A stretch of 64,000 nt of DNA, taken from Anarhynchus alexandrinus. Taxonomy: Eukaryota > Chordata > Aves > Charadriiformes > Charadriidae. The first letter of the stretch is position 1. Every line of letters starts with the position of its first letter. The DNA lies in NCBI GenBank assembly GCA_008711295.1, contig VUYV01000080.1, positions 3,013,557 to 3,077,556 of the forward strand. Reading direction: 5' to 3'. Positions 55,301 to 60,915 of this stretch are shown piece after piece. The notes beneath the pieces are model-generated. The model saw only the letters and a program-made list of their open reading frames with translations. It was not told where the DNA came from and made no database searches. A program made the translations under genes and the position numbers.

Positions 55301-58300
55301 AAAAATGCTAAGATGTTTTAAGAGAATACTTAAGTAGTTGTTCAGGATTTTTGAAGTTTAACATAATTTCTTAACTTACATTGCACTTATTTATTGTCAT
55401 CACTATCAGTTTTCAAGGACTTTTTTAGAGTTAATAAGTAAGAAAGACTGATTGATCAATGTTTTATTGTGTATTTACTTTTATTCTTGCCTAGAGATGA
55501 CCCATCTGTGATAAACATTTCTGATGAAATGGCAAAAACTGCTGTGTGGAAGACATTGTTGATATCCTCGGAGAACGCGAAAGATAAGGAGTCAAGCTTT
55601 CCTTCTAAAAGGTTTTAATTTTTTTTACTACATTATACTTCATATATTGGTTTCAAATGAATATTAGAATGTTTTGCTAGGGATTAGAGAGATTTCTAGC
55701 ATCTTGCAATTTTATTTCTTGAGGTTTCCTTTTATTTATGTCCCGTCATAATATTCTGAGCTCAATACACGAGTTCACTATGTACATTCATTAAAAAAAC
55801 CCCGACAAATACTTGCATGCTACTTAGTTATGCTACAGTGGAAAATGAAGTTGAGCATGCCTGATGCTTGTGTAATGAACCACTAGCCTACACCTGGATA
55901 TTGCACAACAGCTGTTGTGTTTGTTCTGCTTGCTTTTGGTCTTTCCTCTTGAAAAAGAAGTGGTTGTCACTGCCCTGGAAATATCTATATGAAGAGCCCA
56001 GTATTCTGAATGCAATCTACTAATATTTGGAGTGAAATAATTTTAAGATTACATCACTTCTTTTCATTTTTCTGCCTACTGCACTTGTACTCAAAACAGT
56101 TAAATACTTTTAAATTCTAGTCCAGACAAATGTAAAATGAAGCAAAGATGTTTTATCTGTGCTACAGAGTTATTATGGGAATAAGAAAATATTAAATACA
56201 AACACAGTGTGTCTGTAAGAGAGATTTTCCTGTGTTTCCACAAGTTTTAAATTTAACTGTTTTCTACTTAATTGTTTTATATCACATTTTTGTCATAAGC
56301 TCCCCTTCCTAATCACTCTAAATGCTGATTTCCCAAAGGTAAGACCCTGTCCCTCAACCTTTTCCTTGATTGTATCTTCCAATTCAAAGTGTTGTCACCT
56401 AGGCACCCAAATGACTTGACTTCGTCTAATTTTTGGGGAGACAGAATGAAAAGAAATTTTAACTAGGAATGTAAAATGTCTTCATCAAAGTCCTTAATAT
56501 TAAAATTTTAAATTTATTGTGTATTAAAAATAGAAACCATAGATGTATTATACTTAAATGTAAAATTGAATTTATTCCTAGATTTTTTTCATTAATTCTT
56601 TGACTTTTTTAAAATATAAAATTATATTCTGCCCATTTCTAAATGTAGTTTTCAAAACAAGCTCCATGTTTGAAAGTCGGTCATTATTTTATGGTGAAAA
56701 GATGAATTAAGTGAAAAAAATTTGTAGTGAAATACATTTTTTCAATTTTGTCACCCCAAAATGGCATGCTGCCTTTCATTGTTGTTCCTTTCCCTAAACA
56801 GCATAAACAAGATGAACAGTTGATGACCAGACACCCATGGAGCAGCCCACTAATGTGATCATTTTAATGCTATTTCACTGACAGTCAAAATAGCAGTGTA
56901 GTTCTGATTTGCCTTCCGCCCCACACATGGGCTGAAAAGGATCCTGTCACAGTGAAATCAGTGTGGTGCATGGGAGAAGCATGTACAGTAGGGTTTTCCT
57001 ACCTTATGTGCCTCTGCTGTCCAGGCTGTGAAGGCCTGGAGGAAGAGAAGAAACTGGTGTGGTACATTCACAGACACTGGGTATGCAGTAGTTCTAACTT
57101 TTCTGGTGGATGTTGCTTTCTTTGACAGTATGATAGATTATGTAAACATGTACTGTTTTTACCTGACATTTTCAAAGATCCTTTGAGCAAAGAGCATCCA
57201 CGTAGCCTGTGGCTCAGACAACGCTGGGTAAAAGATGATTTGGCTTTTCCAGGCCTGCAGTAAAATAGAAACTCATTTTCTAATGAACTCATTTTTAATC
57301 TATTCTTGTCTCTTTGCTCATGAAAACAAAGACTCGGGTGAAAAGGAACTAAGGGATCACAGGTTTTGTGGTTTTAGGTACAAGTGTCCTGTTGTAAAGG
57401 AACAACCTCTTCAGGATTCTGAAATCTGCTTTTTCATGTTCTCTAGCTTGTCCCAGATTCCCAGACAGAAGTAGATTCAAAACACGTTAAACCTGGAAGG
57501 GTTGCTTTCTGATAAGCAAAACCATAGATCTTAATCTTAACATTAATCTTAAATCATATTAGAGACATATATTCCTAAATGCACGTATCATTACATGAAG
57601 ATATAATTCAATCCTAGGTAAGTACTGAGAAAAAAAAAGAAAGCTTGGAATGGTAGCAGCTGTAAGGATAATTTTTGCAAATGATCAAGATCACCAGTAT
57701 TACATTACACAATTCCCTTCAGTGAAGGGTATCTTACTATAGGGGGAAAAAATCCACATTGTTTTGAAATTAATTTTACTGATGCCTTTTGAAGTTCAAC
57801 TGCAGAAGTGTTTAGTACTCCTTTTCCTGTTGTCAGGTCTACTTTCTTACACTAATATCCCAAAATATTATTAAATGGGGATAATTAAATTATGATACTG
57901 AACCGTGCTTTTATATAATGCCTTTTACATAAGGCACTGATCAATTAACACCATAGGGTGATTTCTGGAATACATAAAATCTGGAAGTTCTTTGTACTAA
58001 TTAAATACTGAGTTGACTTGGCCAGTAATAAACTCAGATCCTCACCAAAGAGAGATTTTAGGCAGGAGAGGTTTATACAAACGACTCTCAGCCTGATGCA
58101 CGGATCTATCATAAGGTCTGCCCTGCCTGGCTCTGTGAAGTAGTGTAGTAGTGACAGTTCTTACATCCCAGACTCATGTTGCCTAACCGTAGAGGCACCT
58201 GCACTATACAATTTTCCAACCTTTATTTTTCATTATTAAAATTCCTAGAGGCTTAAAGTTCTGCTTTTGAGCCTTTCTTGGTAGAGTTGACCACCAAGGC

Positions 58301-60217
58301 ACCCATCTGAAACATAGCCCTCTTTGGTACATGTAATTAAATATTCCTCTGTCTTTGCTTACAATATTAAGCCCTTCAGATAGTAATTTCAAAACATATG
58401 CAGAAGATCTGACCATGTAAGAAGGCAGTCCTAGCTGGTCTTCTAAAGTATTGGAGAAAGAGGCATCTGTCACTTCGTAGATGGTATGAGTTCCCTTCTC
58501 TGCCTGAAGATATGCAAATCTCACATCCCAAACCCTCCTTCTCAGGCCTGTTAGACTGCTTCCTTGGTAGGCAGGAAGAGAGCTCCAAGTCCCTTACAGA
58601 TCCACCAGTTACGTGTTTTACTGGTAAAAGACTGGACTTGTCCTTTTTTTTTTTTTTTTTTTTCCAAATTTCTTAAGGCATTAAAGCCCACATCTGCAGG
58701 AGATGCTCAGAGATATGAATCCTAAATACAAGGAAGACTTTCCTGGTATCACAGAGGCACCTAAAACGTGGAAATATTTTAGACTGTAAGGCACACAACA
58801 CATCCTCAGTGTTTGATTTTACTAAGCACAGGTAACTTTCTGCCTGCTGTACTGCTGCACTTTAAATTCACCCCCCAGGAATTTGTTTGCATACCCTTTG
58901 TGTGCAGAAAGTGTAACATACCCAATTCTATCACTGTTCTACAGAAGGTGACAGATTTGGCAGTTGAAGTGGCAGAAGTTGGTATTCTTTAGCTATTTCC
59001 ATTAACACCTCTGGAAGCTGCCATAGGCATAGAAGTAAGCTTTGGCTGAACTGAATTGTATCCTGAAAGCAATTTTTATGTGAAGAAAAATGTCAGATGA
59101 TTGTAAAATTGTGCATGAATCGCCTTAAGAATTTGAGAATTGATCTTGCTTGCTTTAAGCCTTGTATAACTCGGCCTATTTCTCATTCATTCTAGTTAAG
59201 GAATTACTCCCATGAAACCTGGTAGGTTATGTGCTTGATGCAGGTTTGTTCTCAGAACCATCTTTTTTTTTAGATACCCTGCCACTCTTTGTTGAAGGCT
59301 TGGTTTGCCTGTGTTGTGGAAGCCTCTTTGCATTTTCATAGTGTGATTGAAACTCATTGCAAGAACATGACTTTTTATTTATTTATGCTGTTGTAAATTA
59401 GGACCCTCTTCACAAAAAAAAAAAAATCATCTGCTTTGCACATACGTTGCTTTCTGTAGGCAAATCAACAGTGTTTTAACTGGAAAAAAGTTGAATCCAA
59501 ATTTGGACTCTGCTTCAGAATTCTTAGTGATATGGCTTTTGTATGAGCTTTGAGTCTTTTTTTATTAAAAAAAGTTATTTCCTATAATGTGTACGTGAGG
59601 AAGTATGTATTAAGCTCCAAATGGGGAATATTGTCACTCCCCACCCCCCCAGCCTTCTCCTGCTCTCCGTAATCAAGTCTGAAAGCCAAATATTACAGTT
59701 GGAAATTGGCTTGCACTGCTCTAGTTCAGAAACATTCCTTCTAAATGTACGTTGAGCAACAGAATACATTTTAAAGACAAGAAATACTTACCGTGACCTC
59801 TTGTTTGTGCCATTTAAGAAAATGCTGGTATTGTCTGAGAAGTGTACTATTACCATTATTTAATCAATTAACAGCTGTATTTGCCAAAAAAAAAAAAGTG
59901 GCTATCTTTGCTTGCATGCTGGCTGACTTGTCTGTCTGTACATCTTAAGTTCTCTACCTACCTCGTCACTAAAATGCTGGCTGATGTCTTCTGTACCATT
60001 CAGCTCTGAAACTTTCACTTGCTTCCCAGTTTGTGCTATGCAGCATGAAAAATTAATTAAAATATCAGTGCAATGTTGGTTTTCAGGTAGATCATTAATG
60101 TATATGATAGTGCTGCTGTAACTTTTTTTTTTTTTCCCTTCTTTTCCTAGTGCTGAAATCAGAAAAGAGAAGAAAGCTGACTCAGGGAAAGGTGTTGACC
60201 GGGAGACTTGTCTATGA
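4207..60217 (+). CDS. SLC4A10: SLC4A10 (NBCn2/NCBE), 3' part of gene, 20 coding exons
   Basis: This is a spliced gene; the span is the sum of the exons listed separately. The family moves bicarbonate (or carbonate) into cells with sodium across the plasma membrane. Mammalian SLC4A10 acts in neurons and choroid plexus, where it raises cell pH. About 912 residues are encoded here; roughly the first 190 lie upstream of the window, judged from the usual length near 1,090-1,120. Exons 1-6 give the band-3-like cytosolic domain, 7-17 the membrane domain of the HCO3 transporter family, 18-20 the cytosolic tail ending in ETCL. The paralogues SLC4A7 and SLC4A8 are excluded by the exon 2 segment ([15 protein letters not shown]) and by the SAEIRKEKK...ETCL tail, both typical of SLC4A10. 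All exon junctions agree in phase except that the exon 7 acceptor is lost at an N. Transcripts can vary at exon 2 (tandem acceptor) and near the C-terminus (39-base cassette). Confidence 0.97.
4396..15719 (+). other. SLC4A10: SLC4A10 intron 1-2 (11.3 kb)
   Basis: Donor GTAATG, acceptor TTTTTTTAG or, three bases later, CAG. The intron is AT-rich with no coding exon recognised. A GC-rich patch lies at about 14757-14922. A weak resemblance to a SINE tail (CCTCAGTTTCCTAATCTGT) lies near 9450. Open frames such as those at 10333-10645, 12478-12780 and 14756-15058 do not resemble known proteins. Confidence 0.85.
14757..14922. other. GC-rich patch within AT-rich intron
   Basis: By eye this stretch is clearly GC-richer than the surrounding intron and contains several CACCC/GTGTG and CTGCC words. 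It might be a regulatory element, a decayed repeat or a chance composition shift. A 100-codon open frame crosses it but has no recognisable domain. Confidence 0.35.
15720..15811 (+). CDS. SLC4A10: SLC4A10 window exon 2, with NAGNAG acceptor
   Basis: 92 bases, ending at the donor GTAAGT. It encodes [19 protein letters not shown] followed by [11 protein letters not shown], a segment diagnostic for SLC4A10 against SLC4A7 and SLC4A8. The acceptor is the tandem TAGCAG at 15717-15722. Use of the first AG gives A-G-Q after M-D-K-N; use of the second starts the exon at 15723 and removes the Ala without changing frame. The mammalian protein I recall has the Ala, so the first site is listed. Confidence 0.95.
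18335..18643 (+). mobile_element. CR1 LINE, 5'-truncated 3' end
   Basis: A non-LTR retrotransposon fragment in the same orientation as the host gene. The 3' end has the typical CR1 block AAGGTCCCTTCCAACC followed by the octamer tail ATTCTACG-ATTCTATG (18620-18635). Upstream, an open frame reads as the C-terminal end of the CR1 ORF2 protein, with [18 protein letters not shown] and a stop codon at 18558-18560. The element is truncated at its 5' end, as most CR1 copies are, and the left boundary is approximate. A short G-rich stretch usual before GGAACTAG-GATC seems to be missing. Abundant CR1 of this type supports an avian (or at least sauropsid) source. Confidence 0.93.
18338..18560 (+). pseudogene. 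CR1 ORF2 C-terminal remnant
   Basis: About 74 codons in one frame encode the last part of the CR1 ORF2 polyprotein, which in intact elements carries an endonuclease and a reverse transcriptase; neither domain is present here. The frame is still open up to its natural stop, so the copy is relatively young or has escaped damage by chance. No promoter or start of its own is expected. Confidence 0.8.
20587..20600 (+). repeat. 14-base poly-G run close to exon 3 acceptor
   Basis: An uninterrupted G run lies 23 to 36 bases before the exon 3 splice acceptor, followed by an N at 20606. Only a short pyrimidine stretch (TACTTTTCCC) separates it from the acceptor. The exact run length may be a sequencing artefact. 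Confidence 0.85.
20623..20780 (+). CDS. SLC4A10: SLC4A10 window exon 3 (cytosolic domain)
   Basis: 158 bases between TTTTCCCAG and GTACAG. It starts in frame with Val directly after the Lys that ends exon 2 and stops two bases into an Arg codon. It encodes [20 protein letters not shown], then [20 protein letters not shown] and LAEVPIPTR, a conserved core of the band-3-like cytosolic domain. The direct F-S-K/V-D-L-H-F join corresponds to the mammalian form without the 30-residue insert. Confidence 0.97.
20781..22595 (+). other. SLC4A10: SLC4A10 intron 3-4
   Basis: Donor GTACAG, acceptor TTTATTGTTGCAG. AT-rich; nothing recognised apart from low-complexity A/T tracts around 21960-22060. Confidence 0.85.
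22596..22683 (+). CDS. SLC4A10: SLC4A10 window exon 4 (cytosolic domain)
   Basis: 88 bases between GTTGCAG and GTATTC. Its first base completes the Arg codon from exon 3. It encodes [20 protein letters not shown] followed by SIATLMTDE, a highly conserved part of the cytosolic domain in SLC4 transporters. Confidence 0.97.
22684..23185 (+). other. SLC4A10: SLC4A10 intron 4-5
   Basis: Donor GTATTC, acceptor CATTTTTCACAG; about 500 bases. Nothing else recognised. Confidence 0.88.
23186..23332 (+). CDS. SLC4A10: SLC4A10 window exon 5 (cytosolic domain)
   Basis: 147 bases, whole codons at both ends, between TTTCACAG and GTTTGT. It encodes [20 protein letters not shown] then [16 protein letters not shown] and EPPKNVPSQ, the end of the folded cytosolic domain. 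The donor GTTTGT is weaker than the consensus. Confidence 0.97.
23333..23921 (+). other. SLC4A10: SLC4A10 intron 5-6
   Basis: Donor GTTTGT, acceptor CTTCTGGTAG. It contains an 11-base G run at 23464-23474. Nothing else recognised. Confidence 0.87.
23922..24022 (+). CDS. SLC4A10: SLC4A10 window exon 6 (linker to membrane domain)
   Basis: 101 bases between CTGGTAG and GTTAGT. It starts on a whole codon and ends two bases into one (AA). It encodes [20 protein letters not shown] and then [13 protein letters not shown], a flexible glycine- and proline-rich linker between the cytosolic domain and the first membrane segment. It is more variable than its neighbours, as in other species. The split codon AA needs a G or A at the start of exon 7, giving Lys where mammals have Arg. 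Confidence 0.94.
24023..25437 (+). other. SLC4A10: SLC4A10 intron 6-7, acceptor lost at an N
   Basis: Donor GTTAGT. The 3' end is a 17-base T run (25420-25436) followed by N at 25437 and then directly by exon 7 sequence, so no AG acceptor is present. The intron also holds an inverted pair of TTCNNNGAA motifs at 25273-25296 and T tracts near 24410-24422. Confidence 0.82.
25273..25296. promoter_or_regulatory. Perfect inverted repeat with two STAT-like (GAS) motifs
   Basis: Two 11-base arms, TTCCCAGAAAC and GTTTCTGGGAA, are exact reverse complements separated by AA. Each arm holds a nine-base TTCNNNGAA palindrome (25273-25281 and 25288-25296), the core STAT dimer site. Whether any STAT binds here, or whether this is only a chance hairpin in an intron, cannot be told from the sequence. 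Confidence 0.45.
25438..25609 (+). CDS. SLC4A10: SLC4A10 window exon 7 (first membrane segment), 5' edge missing
   Basis: Coding sequence is visible from Phe (TTT at 25439) through [20 protein letters not shown], then [20 protein letters not shown], then EATEGRI, up to the donor GTATGT. It covers the start of the membrane domain and transmembrane helix 1. By phase, exon 6 (ending AA) needs G or A plus an Ile codon before this Phe, so about four exon bases and the acceptor AG are absent. An N at 25437 after a long T run marks the place. This is most simply a collapsed or gapped assembly, not a broken gene. Confidence 0.93.
25610..25794 (+). other. SLC4A10: SLC4A10 intron 7-8 (185 bases)
   Basis: The shortest intron in the window. 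Donor GTATGT, acceptor CATATTCAG. Open frames crossing it are retained-intron artefacts. Confidence 0.92.
25795..25928 (+). CDS. SLC4A10: SLC4A10 window exon 8 (transmembrane helices 2-3)
   Basis: 134 bases between ATATTCAG and GTAAGT. It starts in frame with Ser and ends two bases into a Lys codon. It encodes [20 protein letters not shown] then [20 protein letters not shown] and FKFC. The G-STGP segment is part of the substrate-binding core in SLC4 transporters. Confidence 0.97.
25929..27091 (+). other. SLC4A10: SLC4A10 intron 8-9
   Basis: Donor GTAAGT, acceptor TTGTTTTTTTAG. It contains T/G-rich low complexity near 26114-26227, where the word GGTTTTTTTAATTGT occurs twice. Nothing else recognised. 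Confidence 0.85.
27092..27337 (+). CDS. SLC4A10: SLC4A10 window exon 9 (transmembrane helices 4-5)
   Basis: 246 bases between TTTTTTTAG and GTAAGT. It completes the Lys codon and ends two bases into a Ser codon. It encodes [20 protein letters not shown], then [20 protein letters not shown] and [18 protein letters not shown], and runs into extracellular loop 3 ([12 protein letters not shown]). The segment after IYEAL corresponds in position to the stilbene-interaction motif KKMIK of NBCe1, here E-K-L-F-H. Confidence 0.97.
27338..38520 (+). other. SLC4A10: SLC4A10 intron 9-10 (11.2 kb)
   Basis: Donor GTAAGT, acceptor ATTTTGTCTTTTCAG. A long AT-rich intron with no coding exon recognised. It contains a 25-base tandem duplication at 27560-27609, an N at 31689 and a few GC-richer patches (near 36430-36950). 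The open frames at 29218-30173, 31507-31824, 35024-35642 and 36718-36984 show no family resemblance. Confidence 0.83.
27560..27609 (+). repeat. 25-base tandem duplication
   Basis: Two adjacent copies of 25 bases (27560-27584 and 27585-27609), each starting GGAGTTTGGAAAAGC, match at 22 of 25 positions. This is a small intronic duplication with no coding effect. Confidence 0.85.
38521..38626 (+). CDS. SLC4A10: SLC4A10 window exon 10 (extracellular loop 3, glycosylated)
   Basis: 106 bases between TCTTTTCAG and GTAAGT. The first base completes the Ser codon from exon 9 and the exon ends on a whole codon. It encodes most of the large third extracellular loop. Three N-glycosylation sequons are visible: N-K-T (38552-38560), N-I-S (38582-38590) and N-L-T (38612-38620), spaced exactly ten residues apart. 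Two of the loop cysteines (C-N-C) are at the start. Between the sequons the residues differ from mammals more than anywhere else in the membrane domain, while sequon spacing is kept. Confidence 0.95.
38627..41524 (+). other. SLC4A10: SLC4A10 intron 10-11
   Basis: Donor GTAAGT, acceptor CTTCCTGATAG; 2.9 kb. It contains a G-rich stretch near 39148-39180. No exon or repeat family recognised. Confidence 0.85.
41525..41686 (+). CDS. SLC4A10: SLC4A10 window exon 11 (end of loop 3, helix 6)
   Basis: 162 bases, whole codons, between CTGATAG and GTGTGT. It encodes the end of loop 3 with two more conserved cysteines (E-C-R and R-A-C-G-H), then [20 protein letters not shown] and the cytosolic [15 protein letters not shown]. 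The four loop cysteines in exons 10 and 11 are the set thought to form disulfides in sodium-coupled bicarbonate transporters. Confidence 0.97.
41687..41933 (+). other. SLC4A10: SLC4A10 intron 11-12 (247 bases)
   Basis: Donor GTGTGT, acceptor AATAATCGTAG, which has a poor pyrimidine tract directly before the AG. Nothing else recognised. Confidence 0.9.
41934..42047 (+). CDS. SLC4A10: SLC4A10 window exon 12 (helix 7)
   Basis: 114 bases, 38 whole codons, between ATCGTAG and GTAATT. It encodes [20 protein letters not shown] then [14 protein letters not shown], a transmembrane helix followed by a conserved loop. Confidence 0.97.
42048..42555 (+). other. SLC4A10: SLC4A10 intron 12-13
   Basis: Donor GTAATT, acceptor CTGTTTTTATAG; about 500 bases. 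Nothing recognised. Confidence 0.88.
42556..42717 (+). CDS. SLC4A10: SLC4A10 window exon 13 (helix 8)
   Basis: 162 bases, 54 whole codons, between TTTATAG and GTATTC. It encodes [20 protein letters not shown], then the membrane segment [20 protein letters not shown] and [14 protein letters not shown]. The F-M-D-Q-Q-I-T-A motif belongs to the conserved transport core of the SLC4 family. Confidence 0.97.
42718..45499 (+). other. SLC4A10: SLC4A10 intron 13-14
   Basis: Donor GTATTC, acceptor ACTTTCTTTAACAG; 2.8 kb. It holds the longest uninterrupted open frame of the window (43448-43834, 128 codons), which has no recognisable homology and is taken as chance. Confidence 0.85.
45500..45751 (+). 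CDS. SLC4A10: SLC4A10 window exon 14 (helices 9-10)
   Basis: 252 bases, 84 whole codons, the largest coding exon here, between TTTAACAG and GTAATT. It encodes [20 protein letters not shown], then [20 protein letters not shown], the loop [20 protein letters not shown], and [20 protein letters not shown]. Almost identical to the mammalian protein. Confidence 0.98.
45752..46923 (+). other. SLC4A10: SLC4A10 intron 14-15
   Basis: Donor GTAATT, acceptor CTTGTTTGTGCAG; 1.2 kb, AT-rich. Nothing recognised. Confidence 0.87.
46924..46992 (+). CDS. SLC4A10: SLC4A10 window exon 15 (helix 11)
   Basis: 69 bases, 23 whole codons, between TTTGTGCAG and GTAAAA. It encodes [20 protein letters not shown] followed by G-I-Q, a short, nearly invariant membrane segment. 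Confidence 0.97.
46993..49394 (+). other. SLC4A10: SLC4A10 intron 15-16
   Basis: Donor GTAAAA, acceptor AATTTCTCTTTCAG; 2.4 kb. Open frames at 47176-47427 and 48174-48694 on the minus strand have no recognisable homology. Confidence 0.85.
49395..49568 (+). CDS. SLC4A10: SLC4A10 window exon 16 (helix 12)
   Basis: 174 bases, 58 whole codons, between TCTTTCAG and GTATGA. It encodes [20 protein letters not shown], then [20 protein letters not shown] and [18 protein letters not shown]. Substitutions relative to mammals (for example I to V, M to L) are conservative and fall in the membrane segment. Confidence 0.97.
49569..50224 (+). other. SLC4A10: SLC4A10 intron 16-17
   Basis: Donor GTATGA, acceptor TATCTTTACAG; about 650 bases. 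Nothing recognised. Confidence 0.88.
50225..50347 (+). CDS. SLC4A10: SLC4A10 window exon 17 (last membrane segment and tail start)
   Basis: 123 bases, 41 whole codons, between CTTTACAG and GTGGGT. It encodes [20 protein letters not shown], then [20 protein letters not shown] and E. The stretch [11 protein letters not shown] is typical of the family at the start of the cytosolic tail, followed by a lysine-rich patch. Confidence 0.97.
50348..53746 (+). other. SLC4A10: SLC4A10 intron 17-18
   Basis: Donor GTGGGT, acceptor CCTTCCTTCTAG; 3.4 kb. It has a GC-richer stretch at about 50600-50930 with no recognised content and a possible MIR remnant at 51838-51880. Open frames are chance. Confidence 0.83.
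51838..51880 (+). repeat. Possible MIR (CORE-SINE) remnant
   Basis: The words GTGACCTTTGACAACTCACT and GCCTCATCTGTAA follow the order found in the 3' half of MIR elements (gtgaccttgggcaag, then cctcatctgtaa). The piece is short and the match loose. Confidence 0.35.
53747..53814 (+). CDS. SLC4A10: SLC4A10 window exon 18 (cytosolic tail)
   Basis: 68 bases between TTCTAG and GTAAAA, ending two bases into an Arg codon. It encodes [20 protein letters not shown] and H-Y-R, an acidic stretch in the C-terminal tail. Confidence 0.96.
53815..55494 (+). other. SLC4A10: SLC4A10 intron 18-19
   Basis: Donor GTAAAA, acceptor ATTCTTGCCTAG; 1.7 kb. It contains a likely MIR remnant at 55141-55240. Nothing else recognised. 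Confidence 0.85.
55141..55240 (+). repeat. Probable MIR (CORE-SINE) remnant
   Basis: In order, the segments CTATGCCACT, GCTGTGAGATCTTGGGCAA, CACAGTTCCTCATTTTTCTC and a following A/T-rich end match the layout of the MIR core and 3' part. Such ancient SINE copies survive at low density in amniotes including birds. Boundaries are approximate. Confidence 0.5.
55495..55611 (+). CDS. SLC4A10: SLC4A10 window exon 19 (cytosolic tail), weak donor
   Basis: 117 bases between TGCCTAG and GTTTTA. It completes the Arg codon and ends AG of a Ser codon. It encodes [20 protein letters not shown], then [18 protein letters not shown]. The donor AAAAG/GTTTTA departs from the consensus at several intron positions; reading through it would give R-F-stop. 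The next exon can be the 39-base cassette at 56300 or the final exon at 60151, both of which fit the phase. Confidence 0.95.
56300..56338 (+). CDS. SLC4A10: SLC4A10 alternative 39-base exon with in-frame stop
   Basis: Exactly 39 bases, flanked by TTTTTGTCATAAG and the strong donor GTAAGA. Joined to exon 19 (ending AG) it reads AGC TCC CCT TCC TAA, so the protein ends S-K-S-S-P-S with the stop at 56310-56312. In rat, NCBE forms with and without a 39-base insert are known; the form without it gains the PDZ ligand. Length, phase and encoded tail here match that insert, so I identify it by knowledge of the family. The acceptor is AAG rather than CAG or TAG, which fits optional use. Confidence 0.9.
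58644..58663 (+). repeat. 20-base poly-T run
   Basis: Uninterrupted T run in intron 19-20. It may be the complement of a retroposon A tail, but no element is recognisable beside it. Confidence 0.85.
60151..60217 (+). CDS. SLC4A10: SLC4A10 final coding exon, PDZ ligand ETCL
   Basis: 67 coding bases after TTTTCCTAG. The first T completes the Ser codon from exon 19. It encodes [20 protein letters not shown] and L, then TGA at 60215-60217. The last four residues E-T-C-L form a class I PDZ-binding ligand (S/T-x-hydrophobic), which in mammalian NBCn2 links the transporter to PDZ scaffold proteins. When the 39-base cassette is included, this exon becomes untranslated. Confidence 0.96.
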
Positions 60218-60878
60218 CTTGTTCTTCAGTTAATTTTTTTACAAATGAATGAAAGGAGTGCCACAACCACTAAATATAAATGATTTGACCTTGTAACTTT
60301 TGTCTTTCATCTCAGACTAGCACAGGTAATGTAGTGCAATATTTGTCTCATTTCACCTTGTCTAAGTGTCTACATTGTCTAGTATCTGTGTAAAAGTCTG
60401 CAGTAGCCAATGCAAAAAATCTTCATGTTCTTTGCTGATATTGGCCATTTATCAGTATTCGTATCATAAATTTAACAAGCAAAGTTTCTTTCAAATTCAA
60501 CTTTCCTGTTAATAGGTTTGTACTGTATTTTGCTACTTTTTCTGTGCGAGAATACTTAATAATCTTCATTCAAGATGAACTTGAAAACACTTGTTCCAAT
60601 TTTTTTTTTTTTTTTTTAAATCACCTAACTTGCATACATGATTTCAGGAGACCCAAACTGACAAGCAAACACTAAAGAAGTTTTTAAAGTAACTACTGAT
60701 CTGACCCTGTGAACAAACTAACAAGGATAATCCTTTCCTCCTCAAGCTGTCCTTTTGAAGTCATGGATTACTCTTGCAATGAGGATTGCAGGGTCAGATT
60801 CTGTATTTGTGAAGTTTTCCTTGATTTAATACAGCGTATTTAATATTCAGATTTGTATGTAACTGGAACATAGTCTCA

Positions 60879-60915
60879 TATATATATATAAAAATATATA
60901 TTAAAAATATATATT
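60879..60915 (+). repeat. AT repeat with a duplicated 13-base unit in the 3' UTR
   Basis: A TA run followed by two perfect adjacent copies of AAAAATATATATT (60890-60902 and 60903-60915). It is prone to length change and could pair with itself in RNA. Confidence 0.85.

Larger units (their letters stand above)
55612..60150 (+). other. SLC4A10: SLC4A10 intron 19-20 (4.5 kb) holding a cassette exon
   Basis: Donor GTTTTA, acceptor CCCTTCTTTTCCTAG after a long T tract. Inside lies the 39-base alternative exon at 56300-56338. TGCATG, the binding word of Rbfox splicing factors, occurs at 55814-55819, 56967-56972, 59112-59117 and 59913-59918. A 20-base T run is at 58644-58663. No other exon recognised. 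Confidence 0.85.
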
